Positions 22,122-33,739 are shown, counted from the first letter of the stretch. The stretch: 64,000 nucleotides of DNA from Wolfiporia cocos (GCA_029448655.1 JACCLO010000006.1:1488001-1552000); one strand, 5' to 3'. Numbers and translations: made by a program. Notes: generated from the letters alone by a model not told the origin.

Positions 22122-23967
22122 GCAACTAGAGCCGGCCTTCGACCTGCGATATGTTGCAATTCGAGGTCCGAAGGTGTGTGGCTCATTGCCACTTTGCACC
22201 CCACTTACGTTCGACTATTCTATACCGGATGTTCGCCCCGGCAGCCACGGAGTTTCCACATGACATCTAGCAATGCCACCTCCTGAAACAAATATGTAGT
22301 CTCTGGCCTCGGAACACGGTAAATAATATGTTCCACACCTAGCCTATATATGTGCGATTGTTGGAGAGTTGTGATACGCATTCATTAATGGATTGAGTGA
22401 CCCAGACATCCCGGTACTGAGTATGACACCATCGCAAGATCATGTGAAGCACTCTAGCGATTGACGGACATTTGTTCAAAATCAGGACTTACTAGAAGTC
22501 CGCGCGACTTAAGTCTGCGACAGAAGTCTTACCAGCGGAAGCGTCGCTCGATTTGAACTTGATAAATTGACCAGATGACGAATTTGACACTTCGCCATGA
22601 TTCAAGGCTTCGAGCCATTTCAAGTGCGCACGCTTGTAGCACCATATATCATGCATGTCTTGAATCGTTATTGACACCTCTGATCTGGTATAATTTTTGT
22701 ACATTAAAGGATCAAAATTATCAAATTCATTGGATCGATCTACTTCGGCTTTCCCAGATCGATTACTGACGAGGAATTGCTGAACCGTGCAGATCGAGCA
22801 AAATGCAGCCGGTAGATTGAGATCATTGACTGAACTTTGCGGTCATGTGAACAACGTGAATTTGGTTAAGTTTGGCTTGGCGAATGTAGCCTGTAGCTAT
22901 GATCCTAGGCCTAGCTCTCTTGCTGTCTCCTTCAAGTTTGGGCACATTCCTGGTGGTCGACGTTTGGTGCCGAGGTCTTCGCTTCGAACTATTGAGGGGT
23001 AGAAGTCAAAAACTGTATGCGTGGACAGAAGCCATCACCTGCGTGTTAGCCGCTGAGAGGTCATTTCCTGCGAGGGATGTGTGCTTAACAAGTCAGTTAC
23101 AAGATTATTGCCAGCAACGAATGCCACCGCACTATTCTGATATTCTCTAAGCTTCGATACGGTGCGCGAACCTTGTTTATCAGCCAATCGGTCTAGAGTC
23201 GACACCGTCAAGCTCTCATCACAGTTCTCTAGATGTCACATGAGCCGATGATACTTGTTCCTTCTTAGCCTCCTTCTCGTGCAGCTGTGGCTCTAACATG
23301 TTCTTTTGTACTGTAATATCCGAGATCTTGGCACACCTGTTTGAGAATCATAATGGCAGGGTGGACTGCTACAAGGGCCTCTGAAGGGCTGTAAGCATGT
23401 CATAACTTTCTTAGAGAATGATTGCCTGATAAGGGGACTCGTAAGGAGTCCCAGCACTCATAACCCAGATCGGAAATTTCCCAAGAGACCCTTCATTCGC
23501 TGATAGAATCGTCATGATCCGCAAGAGAAGACGAGGAGGTGTACGAGGTGTTCCACTGTTCGTCTTCTATTCCTATGTAGAGACTGGTCCGTGGGTTAGG
23601 GTTAGGCTCATGCCACTTCACAGATGGAGAGGAATGGAAGAATGGAAGGATCTGCATACACGGATGTCCTATGACTGTACCATGATACTACCATTGTTGT
23701 CATCAGAATCCAGCCGCTCTACTCACAACTCGATCCAACGTCACCTGGTGTGCAGACCCTGTGGCGAGCGCCGCACTTCACGGGAATTGTACAGTCCTCA
23801 ATAGTGCATACAGCTAGGGGAGAGAACCGTATATAGTACGGTACCCCGAGTGAACTCAGGACCCATCGCCATCCCGCTCGCAGATAGCTGCTGTACACTT
23901 CTCGAGGTGAATCAGTGTCTCATTGTCCCCTCGCGTTCCACTCGCTGAATTCGACTTGTTTGATTAG
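22122..23967. other. Diverged outer-arm sequence without a recognised gene (arm 1)
   Basis: Short frames such as the minus-strand segment at 22492-22704 (ITIQDMHDIWCYKRAHLKWL) are not preserved in arm 2, where a 10-nt insertion changes the frame. The right end, just before 23968, carries the promoter of the decarboxylase gene and diverges quickly from arm 2. A two-unit gggttagggttagg word occurs near 23594. Confidence 0.4.
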
Positions 23968-25305
23968 ATGTCAACCGACGCCGGAATCCCCGCTAATAAG
24001 CTGGTCCCCTACCGCGTGGGCGGCTGGCTTCCGAGAGACCACCGCATTCTCGAGCGATGGCTTGCGAAGCGTATCGCCAAGGTCGAGGAGCGCTGGGGGC
24101 GTGCTGACGAGTCGCTCCACCCGGTAATTCAGGAGTTCCAGGCTCTCATCGAGGGAGACCCTATAATCTACATGGGCTTCCACGAGATGTTCGAGCAAGT
24201 CCCGACGAAGCCCCCGTACAACAACGACCCGACCGGGAAGCCACAGGTGCGTGTTTCAGTTGGACCTCTCCGACTCTGTCTCCGCCTTGAACTGGTGCGT
24301 GTTCATCAGGTCCGAGACTACAAGCTGATGCTCTACCTCTTCGATGAGATCCTGACCGAAGCCCCCGACTACGAGGACAACGCTCTTGTAGGCTTCCCCA
24401 TTAACGCCATCCTCGATTGGCCGATGGGCACCCCCGCAGGATACTCCATGTTCACGAACGAAAAGGTGAACGTCATGTTCAAGAAGATGTTCGACGTCTG
24501 GGTCACCTTCCTCACCTCCTCCGCGTCTTGCTACGTCCTCACCACGGCCGACAACGGCTGGTTTGGCCCCGCCGCGAGCACGGTGATCCCAGACTTTGCC
24601 CAGACGTTCATCTGCGACCCCGACGCGCAGTACTACGGCTTCAAGTCGTGGGACGACTTCTTCGTGCGCCTCTTCCGTCCCGGCGTGCGCCCTATTCAGG
24701 GCCCCGGCGACGAGTTCGTCACGAGCGCGTGCGAGTCGACCATCTACAAGATCGCGAGCAACGTACAGGAGCGCGACAGCTTCTGGCTCAAGGAGCAGCC
24801 GTACTCGCTCGCGGACATGCTTCACTACGACGAGCTTGTCCCGCAGTTCGTCGGCGGCACCGTCTATCAGGCGTTCCTGTCCGCGACCAACTACCACCGC
24901 TGGCACGCCCCCATCACCGGGACCATCGAGAAGGTCGTGAACGTCCCCGGGACGTACTACGCCGAGTCTCCCGCAGTTGGGATGGACCCCGCTGCCCCTG
25001 ACCTCTCGCAGTCGTTCATCACCGCCATGGCTGCCCGCGCGCTCATTTTCATCCGTGCGGACTACGCCCCGATCGGCCTTATGTGCTTCGTCGGCGTCGG
25101 GATGTCTGAAGTCTCGACGTGCGAGGTGACCGTCAGCGTGGGACAGAAAGTTCAGAAGGGCGACGAGATCGGGATGTTCCACTTCGGAGGGTCGACCCAT
25201 TGCCTGATCTTCCGCCCGGAGACGAAGCTCATATTCAACGCAGACTACGACATCGGCAGCAAAGTACTGCTCAACGCTATTGTTGCGGTCGTCGACACCG
25301 CTTGA
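23968..25305 (+). CDS. Phosphatidylserine-decarboxylase-family protein, PsiD/CsTDC-like (arm 1)
   Basis: This is a pyruvoyl-dependent decarboxylase of 424 residues after removal of one intron (24247-24309, 63 nt, GT-AG). The N-terminal region IQEFQALIEGDPIIYMGFHE and the blocks YYGFKSWDDFF, FVTSACEST, NYHRWHAPITGTI, NVPGTYYAESP and EISTCE-like EVSTCEVTVS follow the order seen in basidiomycete PSD-like aromatic amino-acid decarboxylases such as PsiD. The self-cleavage site that creates the pyruvoyl group is FHFGGSTHC, a Gly-Ser-Thr like the LGST of classical PSD. The conserved HRWHAP histidines are present. There is no mitochondrial presequence or membrane anchor, so a soluble enzyme acting on an amino acid is more likely than a phospholipid enzyme; that substrate call is inference. 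Because the intron has 63 nt and no stop, retaining it would add 21 residues in frame. Confidence 0.85.
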   Translation: MSTDAGIPANKLVPYRVGGWLPRDHRILERWLAKRIAKVEERWGRADESLHPVIQEFQALIEGDPIIYMGFHEMFEQVPTKPPYNNDPTGKPQVRVSVGPLRLCLRLELVRVHQVRDYKLMLYLFDEILTEAPDYEDNALVGFPINAILDWPMGTPAGYSMFTNEKVNVMFKKMFDVWVTFLTSSASCYVLTTADNGWFGPAASTVIPDFAQTFICDPDAQYYGFKSWDDFFVRLFRPGVRPIQGPGDEFVTSACESTIYKIASNVQERDSFWLKEQPYSLADMLHYDELVPQFVGGTVYQAFLSATNYHRWHAPITGTIEKVVNVPGTYYAESPAVGMDPAAPDLSQSFITAMAARALIFIRADYAPIGLMCFVGVGMSEVSTCEVTVSVGQKVQKGDEIGMFHFGGSTHCLIFRPETKLIFNADYDIGSKVLLNAIVAVVDTA

Positions 25306-25849
25306 GGCTCGCGTTTGCTCAGTGTAGGCGGTAGGAATTTATCTACGCTCTTGATGTACTTGTATCTGCGCGCCTGTGATTGTGTTGAGACAAGCGTCTG
25401 ATGACTTCCTGCTTAACATGTATTGTCGCTCGAAAACCCGAAATATCATGGATTTGACTCGGCTCTATAGGCGGATATCAGAGCTGACAGGGCTCGTTAC
25501 AAAGCATAGGTAACAGGGCCGTACTGGCTGCGAGCACATCTCTCCAATTAAACCTCTGCCTTGCTGCTCGTAGTGAATACGTCCTGTGCAGCAAAGGCAG
25601 CATGTAATCATAACAAGAAATATGCGCCGGGAAAGTCTAGCTATGCAGTGAATTCTGAGGGGGGCGCTCTCTCTGATGAGAGAGGTTATGGTGCACGGTA
25701 CTGCTGGAGTTAGTTGTCTTGTACCAACTCCGAGCAAGTATTGGTCCGCTGAACGGCTTCGCCCTTCCAGGCGTCACAAAGTGACGTTGATCCCTTCGCG
25801 AAGGCTCAGATCTTTGCCAAGCTGAAAGTTCTGTACTCAAGGGTTTTCC
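25306..25849. other. Spacer between the decarboxylase and the P450 remnant (arm 1)
   Basis: No gene is recognised. The part nearest 25850 may hold decayed 3' P450 sequence, because the P450 frame ends just to its right, but no heme-binding signature could be read. Confidence 0.4.
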
Positions 25850-26490
25850 TTATCCAATCATCCAATCTGTGACTTTGGAGAGTATATTGGATGTCGTGTC
25901 CATGCCCGCAAACAGAAGGGTTCTATGTGACAGCCACTGATCACTACCCGCCACAACCCAGGGTTGAGCCACTCACGACATCTGAGCAATCATCTCTTCC
26001 TCTGATGTAGTCGATCCTTTTCGGACGCTGCTTGATTGGCCCACACTTCGAAGAGAAGCAGTCAGTATCAATCTCGTGATTAGCCATTATGTCGTGATTG
26101 GCTTACTAAGGATGCTCATGATATCTCGATAGATCTTGCCTCAATACAATCCACGATCTCCGTCATCTTCTTCAGCTGGGGCGACGGAAGTAGTTCCACT
26201 ACCCTTCGTTGCAGCCATTTAGGACCAAGGTTCCACACGTACGGTAGCAGTTGAAGTAGCATTGTCAATTGGTAGTACGTCGGTCTGAGAATCAAGAAAG
26301 GAGTCAGTGACGCAGCGCATCGTGTCAGAACAATCACCCACACTACGGCCTTGATTGCGTCGGCATACTCGTCTGGCTTGTCACGTACTAAGGGGTCAAG
26401 GGAACATCCGAGCCCGGCCTGCGCAATTGTTTCCAAGGAGGCACGTCCCATCCAGCTTAACATATCTAATTCGCGTGGGCCGTTGCTCAA
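25850..26490 (-). pseudogene. Cytochrome P450 fragment (arm 1)
   Basis: This is the middle of a fungal P450 monooxygenase. It reads NGPRELDMLSWMGRASLETI, QAGLGCSLDPL, DEYADAIKAV and LLPYVWNLGPKWLQRRVVEL, then after introns a segment matching SEEEMIAQM and the I-helix motif LLFAGMDTTSN. It then stops at WMIG. The N-terminal anchor and proline-rich hinge are missing, as are the ExxR and FxxGxxxCxG heme signatures, so it cannot make an active enzyme. It lies between the decarboxylase and terpene synthase genes and is identical in arm 2 as far as read. Confidence 0.82.
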
Positions 26491-28080
26491 TCTCGCTTGA
26501 CGTCATTCACGCGTGCAAGATGCGTCAAGGCGTCTCTCCTCACCAGGCTCGATTGCGGTCGGATCCACCGTTGCTCTCGAGCTCTTTACTGGAATTTCCC
26601 GGTACAGCTTGGCTCGTAAAGTATCCATACTTCTGACCACATATACAACTCACCAGATCGTCTCACAGCTGTCTTCATATATAATAGCAGTAACGCGCCG
26701 GAGAAAGATGAACGAAATGCCATCTGAGGCGCATGCGCGCCTGTGAGCGGTCGCAGGGGCCACCGCCTTTACCGCTGGTCATCGGTACGCATATTATCTA
26801 AGCGCCTATGTTTTACAGCTTTGGCTGGAGTCTTCTTTTCGAATCACTACTGTGTGCTGCGTTTTCAGTCGGCTGTAATATTCAGCAGCTACTTGCATAC
26901 CTGGTAGATCTAGTGTACCCAAACATGATTCACACCCTATCACTGCAGTCTCTAACACGTCTGGGACACCCGGACCGAGACACCCCCTGGGCCTGCCCCT
27001 TCTGACGTCCAATCATCACGGTCACATCAGCTTCGCGAAGCTGCCTTGCAAATGCCAGCCCCCCGATGTGGCTGTCCGATCCTTGACTTGAGTGCCATCC
27101 TCTTTTTTTTTTTGCTACCGTAGTACCCTTCCCAAAGTTCACCGGCACCCCCAAGCATCGTGAATGCGTCTGTGCCGAAGACTCCCAAAGCCAGATCTCG
27201 TGATCTCCTGCGCCATACTTATCTCTATGGAAGGTCGTTTCCCACATTCGGTAGCTCGTCACGTATCGCGCACGCCAAACCCCCTGCTGTAAAGATAGGT
27301 TTGTGTCAGACAGAATGGCGTTGCATGTCCACTACCTCATTGTGTGAAACAGGGACAAAGCAGTCGCGCACACGGTATACTACGAGCGAGCGAGAAGATT
27401 TGTAATCGTCGGATGGCCATCGGCCTTTCCATATTATCAAACTGTGTCATATCTCTTCCTCTGTCCACCGTGCTCTCGGCTTCCCAGTGTCCCACCAGTA
27501 GCATCCACGGTAGGCGTCCAAAGTGTGCTTCTCCTTTGACGCGTGGTTTGAAAATTAACCCTTGTCAGCTACAGGGATTCTGAGAGTATGAGAGGCAGGA
27601 CAATAAGCTTTATGACAATATGGTATTCAATATTCACCGCCGTCCGGCTTGAGGCGTGCGGTCACTGCAGTGGCATGTACTGACCTCAGCGCACCATCCA
27701 TAGCTCGCACAATCAACAATCAGCACGTTATAGCTTTCGAGCATGCTGGCATAAGTGTATTGAGTAATGAATGCACGTTTTCCCTGCGCAAAAGTCCGGA
27801 CTGGACCGGACCTCGCGATATCGTTGGCGCTCATCCACCACCCTCCGTTCTCTATCAGGTAGATTGCAGTCATGTTGGGACACGAGAGCTATAGCTAGGA
27901 TGGCATATACTATCTCAAGCAAGAAGATTACCCAAAGTGAGCTCGTTCCTGAGCTACTGGTGGAACGCTTGGTACGGCTAGTGGAACTCACCGATGCCAA
28001 ATAAAAATGTGTAGCTATGAGTATAAAGCCGGTAAAATTCCAGTCGTTGCGAGGCTCATTCGATATCTCTGCCCCTGGAA
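26491..28080. other. Unassigned region between the P450 fragment and terpene synthase (arm 1)
   Basis: Several minus-strand segments look exon-like but could not be joined or recognised. One starts near 28000 with a hydrophobic helix (LWVIFLLEIVYAILAIAL). Another lies at 27640-27873 (ENGGWWMSANDIARSGP) and a third at about 26930-27262 (RMWETTFHRDKYGAGDHEIW). The bases just before 28081 are the terpene synthase promoter. The same sequence is mirrored at 41535-43124 with very few changes, one of which alters V to A in an overlapping frame. Confidence 0.3.
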
Positions 28081-29373
28081 ATGTCGAAGCCTCAGCAGGA
28101 CGAGATTTATCTTCCTGATACTATGGCCAAGTGGCCCTGGCCAAGACGCATCAGTCCCTTGTACCAGGAGATGAAGGCGGAGTCTGATATCTGGCTCAAA
28201 AGCTTCAGACCTTTTACAAGCGAGTCGCAGAGCATCTTCGATTCGTGTGATTTCGGTTGGTAGTTCATGATTGTTGTCTTGATCACGAAATACTGAGCTC
28301 TCGCTATTGCATGTAGGCTTGCTTGCGGGGCTTGCGTATCCGTGGGCTTCCAGAGGTTAACTTTATAAGCTTAGATTTTTGCTCTGCGGCTTGACGATTC
28401 CGTCTAGAGCATCTGCGTACAGCATGCGATCTAATGAACGTACTCTTCGTCTTGGATGAGTACACAGATGTTGAGAGCGCACCGGGCGTTCGTGAGATTG
28501 CGGACATAGTATTGGATGCTCTTCAGAATCCATCCAAGCGCCGACAAGAAGGAGAGATTCTGCTCGGCGAAATGGCAAGACAGTGCGTTGAGTCAATCTC
28601 GTGGTTTTCTTAAATGTTGCTGAGGATACATGCCATGCTCACGAGCAGATTCTGGGAAAGAGCAATTCAAACTGTAACTGTGAGCTCGCAGAAGCATTTC
28701 ATCGAAGCATTCACAAGTTACCTGGATGGTGTGGTCGCACATGCCGTTGTTCGCGGAAATGGTACTGTTCAAACCTTCGACGAGTATCTGAAGATCCGAA
28801 GAGAGGACGTGGGCGTCAGGGTGACCTATGGCCCCTTCGAATTTGGTCTGAACATCCCGGATGAAGTGTTTTACCACCCCATCATCGTTGAGATGTCCGA
28901 ATGCGGGGTCGATCTAACCATCATCGATAATGTATTTGGTTCCGCTTCGTGTGGGGATCTCTCACTCACTATGACGATTGCTCCAGGACATCGCGTCTTA
29001 CAACAAAGAGCAGGCTGCCGGTGATGATGGCTTCAATTCGCTGACCATCATCATGCGTCAGCTGGATGTTGACTTGGCCAGCGCAATCGATTGGGTTGTG
29101 GACTACCATGCTCAAGTTCAGGCGCGATTTCTGAGCGCTTTCAGAAGGGTACCCTCATTTGGAGGCGAGGTCGACAGGGATGTCGAGCAGTACGTCCTGG
29201 GTATAGCAAATTGGATTCGGTCCAACCATTGCTGGAGCTTTGAAGGCGGCCGCTATTTTGGAAGGAAGGGATTAGAGATCCAGAGTACCAGACGTGTCCC
29301 TTTGCTACCGAAAGCGAAACACGACCGCACCCTAAAGAGGCAGCAGGTAATTATACCTGCCGTGGATATATAG
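28081..29373 (+). CDS. Sesquiterpene synthase (class I terpene cyclase), arm 1
   Basis: Cytosolic enzyme expected to ionise and cyclise farnesyl diphosphate. Five exons (28081-28255, 28317-28355, 28408-28582, 28649-28931, 28987-29373) splice cleanly into 352 codons plus stop. The aspartate-rich Mg-binding motif is DEYTD at residues 88-92 (after LMNVLFVL). The second metal site (NSE type) is NDIASYNKE at residues 224-232, created across the last intron. Near the C-terminus an Arg-Tyr pair (GGRYF) matches the diphosphate-sensing pair of fungal sesquiterpene synthases. DEYTD-type motifs and this length fit basidiomycete enzymes including the protoilludene-synthase clade; the exact product cannot be read from the sequence. 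The gene is complete and shows no disabling change. The neighbouring P450 is broken, so any oxidation of the product would need enzymes elsewhere. Confidence 0.9.
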
Positions 29374-29923
29374 AGGGTATTGATTAGATAGCTGGGTAGA
29401 ATGGAGCACCCATGTATACATGAGTTGCGGCTCTTTTCTTCCTCTGTCTCGGTTCGGGCCTCTTGTAGACTGTCTCGGTCGAAATAGGATATAAACACAA
29501 CGTGGAAAACATAATGTCTTACATATTGAAGGGCAGATCCGGAGACGCTGCTGAATGGGGAGCCTTCCTTGAAGTCGGAAAATAAGGCACGATGGCGAGT
29601 AGCGTTTGGAACGGTTATCGGCATGTCCTGAAAGACGTCTGCGCCCAGCGGATGATCCGATATGAGTGGCAACGACAGCATGGCAGTGGCAGGGCCATTA
29701 TTACTTGGTCGCTTCATTCCGTGTTGTCAGGGGAAGGAGCGAGGCTTGAGCGTCGTACCTGGGTGGTGAACTGGGACACAACACTCGAGGTAGTGCGGGG
29801 ATGAGGCTGCAATTCATGGATATGTACGGAGCCACATCCTAGTCCTCGGACTCGAGGTCGGGCGTAATTGACACAAATGCCGTTGACGCCGAGGAAATCA
29901 TTGATTAATGTCATTGTAGGCAT
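29332..29923 (-). CDS. Possible small intron-containing gene, unknown function (arm 1)
   Basis: A minus-strand start at 29923 (MPTMTLINDFLGVNGICVNY) can be spliced over two GT-AG introns to a segment DVFQDMPITVPNATRHRALF and then DFKEGSPFSSVSGSALQY. The likely 3' end overlaps the terpene synthase 3' end on the other strand. No domain was recognised and the third exon is uncertain, so this may be a gene remnant. It is identical in the mirror copy. Confidence 0.3.
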
Positions 29924-30403
29924 GTGGCATCAAGTATTAGACATGTCTCTCTCTGATTCGATTTCCTTTACTGACATAGATTGTAAGTTCGCTTGCATTG
30001 GCGTTGCCGCCTAGCAACACATATCGGAAGTAGGCACGCGGACGCGTAGTTAGTCTAGTCACCCATAGGTAGACTAGCAGTATGCGTACATCGGGAATTA
30101 GACTATCGACACCAAGCGTCCGATGGCCGAAACTGGCTTCGCTTGAGGAGACGGCTTGTCCTTCCTGAAGTGAAGGTAATTCCTATCGGTTATAATATCT
30201 ACAATTGTTTGTATATTGAGGTCAATGGTTAGCACATTGCAATCCTCATCGTATTACTTGTGATTCGCTTCTGAAGTCAGACAAGAGATCGTACTATACA
30301 TGTCAATAGCGCTGTCGAGCGACGCGGGGACGGTTCATCCACACAGGCAGATCAACATATAGATAATCACACGTGCAAAACGGGTACTCTGAAACGCTAG
30401 CTG
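29924..30403. other. Arm 1 spacer, no gene recognised
   Basis: A/T-rich stretch between the possible small gene and the dispersed repeat. It contains an inverted pair tagtctagtcacc / taggtagacta near 30051-30075. Nothing else is supported. Confidence 0.35.
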
Positions 30404-30812
30404 GGCCAGTGGCCCGTCGTCGGCTCACACTTTAGCGCACGTTAGTTTCCCCGTCCGTACGCGTCCAGAGAATCGGCCAGCGCACGGACGGGTACTTATC
30501 CCGAGGGCCACGCAAAGGCCTGCGCCAGGACCGTATAATACGGCCCTTACCTCGGGGTCACCTGGCCACCCTCTCCAGCGTCCAGGGTGGCCAGGCGGAC
30601 GCAAGAACCCGGGAACGAATGACGAGTTGCTTACCACCGGCGCCCAATCTTCCAGCACCGATGGCTCGTCGACACGTTCACGGACCCTTGCGCCGTCCAA
30701 CCAAGCAGCCTTGACTCTGCACAGGGTCTATTCCCTGAGGATGGACAACTGCATCAGACGCGCGACGTCAGTCTTCCGCAAGGATCAGACGAGACGCGAG
30801 ACGGCAGAACAC
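30404..30812 (+). repeat. Dispersed GC-rich repeat, internal copy of arm 1
   Basis: Homologous to 20433-20824 with small indels. Here it continues beyond the agacggcagaacac word into cacaaagccgcc, whereas the outer copy switches there to palindrome-arm sequence. Confidence 0.75.
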
Positions 30813-30854
30813 TCACAAAGCCGCCGCATCGCACGTGCAGTCGCTGGAGCCGTT

Positions 30855-31635
30855 GGGCGTCCTGGTCATCCCATGGCCTACGACGGCTCATCCTCACTGG
30901 GGATCGAGCGCGTAGAACCATGTCACCGTCCGACGGAGCATCCGTCGCTAACTAAGATGCACCGTCGCGCGCTCACCCATCTGGGCTGTCATCCCCCAGC
31001 CGAATACCCTGCACTTGCAAGCAGGTACGGAGGTGGTGACATGCCCGGGTGGCTCGGCTCCACGAGTGCCTTCTCGCTGTCGCACGTCACGTCAGCGAGG
31101 TATGGCGGTGTGAGCGCGAATGGACATACCTGGAGTACGGTGAACCGCGGGCATCTTCGGGGCCACAGCTAAAGTCGTCGATGGCAAACTCAGTGCTGAG
31201 GAGACACGATCGGAGACGTGCGTACTCGGTGGTAAGGATCAGCTTGCTATCCCATTTCCATGTAATGTATGTCATGTTCGGCCCTGTATGTGGCAACGCC
31301 CTTTGGGGCGATATCCGCCTCATGGGCGGGAACGTTAGCGGACGGTGGCAGTCCCGTATCATCCCATGGTTTACGACGACTCATCTTCACACTGGGGCCC
31401 CAACGCGTAGAGCCACGTCACCGTCCGACGGTGCATCCATCGCAAATTAGGATGCCCTCGTCGCGCGCTCGCCCATCTGGGCCGTCATGTTCCAACCGAA
31501 TACCCTGTACTTGCAAGCAGGTACGGCGGTGACGAGCCCGGGTAGCTCGGCTCCACGAGTGCCTGCTCGCTGTGGCCCGTCAGTGACGTTTGTTGGCGTG
31601 CGGACAATACGACATACCTGGAGTACGGTGAACCG
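30855..31635 (+). repeat. Two diverged tandem units, period ~490 bp (arm 1)
   Basis: Unit 1 (about 30855-31149) and unit 2 (about 31345-31635) share blocks in the same order: atcccatgg, gtcaccgtccgacgg, gcgcgctc.cccatctggg, cttgcaagcaggtacgg, ctcggctccacgagtgcc and cctggagtacggtgaacc. The copies are clearly diverged and no reading frame is conserved between them. Mirrored at 37980-38760. Confidence 0.65.
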
Positions 31636-32461
31636 TGATCCTGTTGTGTGTCACAGCTTGATCGTCGTTTAGGAGCGTGGATGCATCACAAGAGGGCGTG
31701 CTCACCCGAAGGACAGATCCCGTCTTCGCCTTTTCGAGGCTTGCGTCGTCTCCCATGCTCGATGGTCTCTCATTCTACGTCTGAACAGCATGATCCACGA
31801 CGGCGATGGCCTCTATGTCGACGTGCGCCGTCAGTCAACATTATACGCCATGGTATGGCACTCACTAATCCGAACGCGAGAGCGATGAACGGAGCAGACG
31901 AGCGCAGGGGAACCGACAGACGACCGTCAGCGGCAGGGCGACAGAGGCATCGAGGGGAGCAGGACCTACCGGTTGTGAGCTGAGGGCGATCGCACCACAG
32001 GGGCAGGCTTATATACTCATTGGCCACGTCGGAATCTTGCTTGATCTCTTATCGGTCACAGCCTCTAGCACCATCGTTTGTGGGCGTACCACACACCGCA
32101 TCTGGCAACTCCCATTGTCCCATTGTCTGGTTCTTCCACGGTGAAGCATGTGAGCGTGTCGCAAGCGAGGATGTTCATAACATCCGTAGCTGCGGCGGAT
32201 CGGGAGGGAGGGCAGGATGAGACGTGTTTGCCTCGTGCCGGTCCTGGATATCCGCCGCCACTCGGTGTGGCGTCACCATGTGCGCGAGCCCACAATTTAT
32301 TGACAGGCTCATGTTTATCATGCAAGATGCTCAAGAGCTCCTCGTAGAGATGTACGAAATTTATGGGGATCCATGGACGGGATCGACGGGGATCTCTTGT
32401 GGACGGTCGCAAGGAGAAACGGTTAAGAGACTAGCGCTCAACGCGTCGCGCGCTGTAACCC

Positions 32462-33160
32462 GTAACGCGATGGTCACGTTTCTGTGATTGCCGTGACCTG
32501 GCGCGTTCTATCTCGATCTCGATATCGATGTTCTAGCTTGCCTCCGTTGCACGCTCTTGCTGCCGGCTGGAATCTGAGCATGTATCCCAGACACAGTCTT
32601 GCCAGCGACATAAAGCAGCTGATAACTCCGTTGCCGTCCCATGGACTGCGATGCGATCACAGATACCACCTGAGCGTGAATATCCAGCTATGAATTCCAG
32701 CGCGTCGAATCGATACCTGGCCCGGTTGTTGCGATAACAGGCTGCGCAGTGCTCGCGTCGTGGCTTGCGAGGATTCCTCGGAAGACGGTCAATCCCACCC
32801 TGCTGTAACGCGATGGTCACGTATCTGTGATTGCCGTGACCTGACGCATTCTACCGATGTTCCAGCCTGCCTCCGTCGTATGCTCTCCTGATCGCTGGAA
32901 CTTGAGCATCTGTCCGTACGCGGTGTGACCAGCGATGTTAGGCAGCTGACGTTACCCCACTGGTTGCGACGCGATCACCCGAGCGTGAACCACAACACGC
33001 AGATGAACATCAGCCACGAATACTGTATTTCGGCGCGTCATATCATTGGTACGTCAGTTTAATCTCTGGCCTGGTCGAGTTGCTGCTGCCATGTGCTGTA
33101 CTAAGCTCGCGCTATGGTTTACAAGAATTCATCGGAACACGGTCAATCCCATATTGCTGA
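32462..33160 (+). repeat. Two diverged tandem units, period ~343 bp (arm 1)
   Basis: Both units begin gtaacgcgatggtcacgt (32462 and 32805) and share ctgtgattgccgtgacctg, gcctgcctccgt-like and ctgagcat/cttgagcatct blocks. Both end near the cacggtcaatccca word. Differences are spread throughout, so the duplication is older than the palindrome. Mirrored at 36455-37153. Confidence 0.65.
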
Positions 33161-33582
33161 TACGCGAGACATGCACCGCCAGATCAGGCGAGCTGCTCAT
33201 ACGAATACCCAGTCTCCTCTAGGGGCAATTAATCTCCGATAGGGCTTCATCATCTCCATGGCATTGTTCGATCTCGTACTCGGACCGGGATCCACGAAGT
33301 CTCTGAACCTCCGATCGACCCGAGCTTGCTGTCTAGGATCGCCGTTCACGAGGTTCACAAATTCGAGCTCACCCGAAGACATATCTCAAGGCAAGCGATG
33401 TGATTAGTCGTATGAGCGAAAGTACATCGAGCTATCGCTGAACATCCATGCTCCGAACACAACACCCAGGTGAAATGTCGAGCTCGGCCGGACAACAACG
33501 GCGGCTGTTGACTTTCTGTCAATGCTTGACCACAGCCAACTGAAGCATCCATGGCCACGTACAAATGTGATGCGCCTCGCGC

Positions 33583-33739
33583 TCACTTGCTCTTTGGTGG
33601 CTCGGCGCAACCACAGGTCGGCCAGGAGCAGGTGCCACCGTTGGCCTGGACGTTCGCGCACTGTGCGGTGTCCTTGGAGCGAGTGTGAGTCAACCCACCC
33701 GTTCGCGCCTCGGCTTTATGTGCTGATACTCACAGACAT
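33583..33739 (-). CDS. 31-residue cysteine-rich peptide, arm 1 copy
   Basis: This is the mirror image of 35876-36032 and identical to it. Exon 1 encodes only Met-Ser, an intron follows, and exon 2 encodes DTAQCANVQANGG, TCSWPTCGC and AEPPKSK. The four cysteines are at positions 7, 17, 22 and 24. There is no signal peptide or membrane segment, so it should be cytosolic unless exported another way. A TATA-like tataaga lies about 95 bp upstream (about 33825-33834, minus). I do not recognise the family; size and CxC spacing allow a metal-binding role, which is speculation. Confidence 0.7.

Noticed and set aside
23590..23610. Telomere-like gggttagggttagg in arm 1, with a mutated counterpart near 46015 in arm 2
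   Set aside because: Only two units; too short to call an interstitial telomere.
24256..25200. Long minus-strand frame (314 codons) opposite the decarboxylase, mirrored at 44415-45362
   Set aside because: This is the antisense shadow of a GC-rich coding gene; its residues reflect the complement of the decarboxylase codons.
25850..26490. Working cytochrome P450
   Set aside because: N-terminal anchor, ExxR and heme-binding cysteine motifs are absent in both arms.
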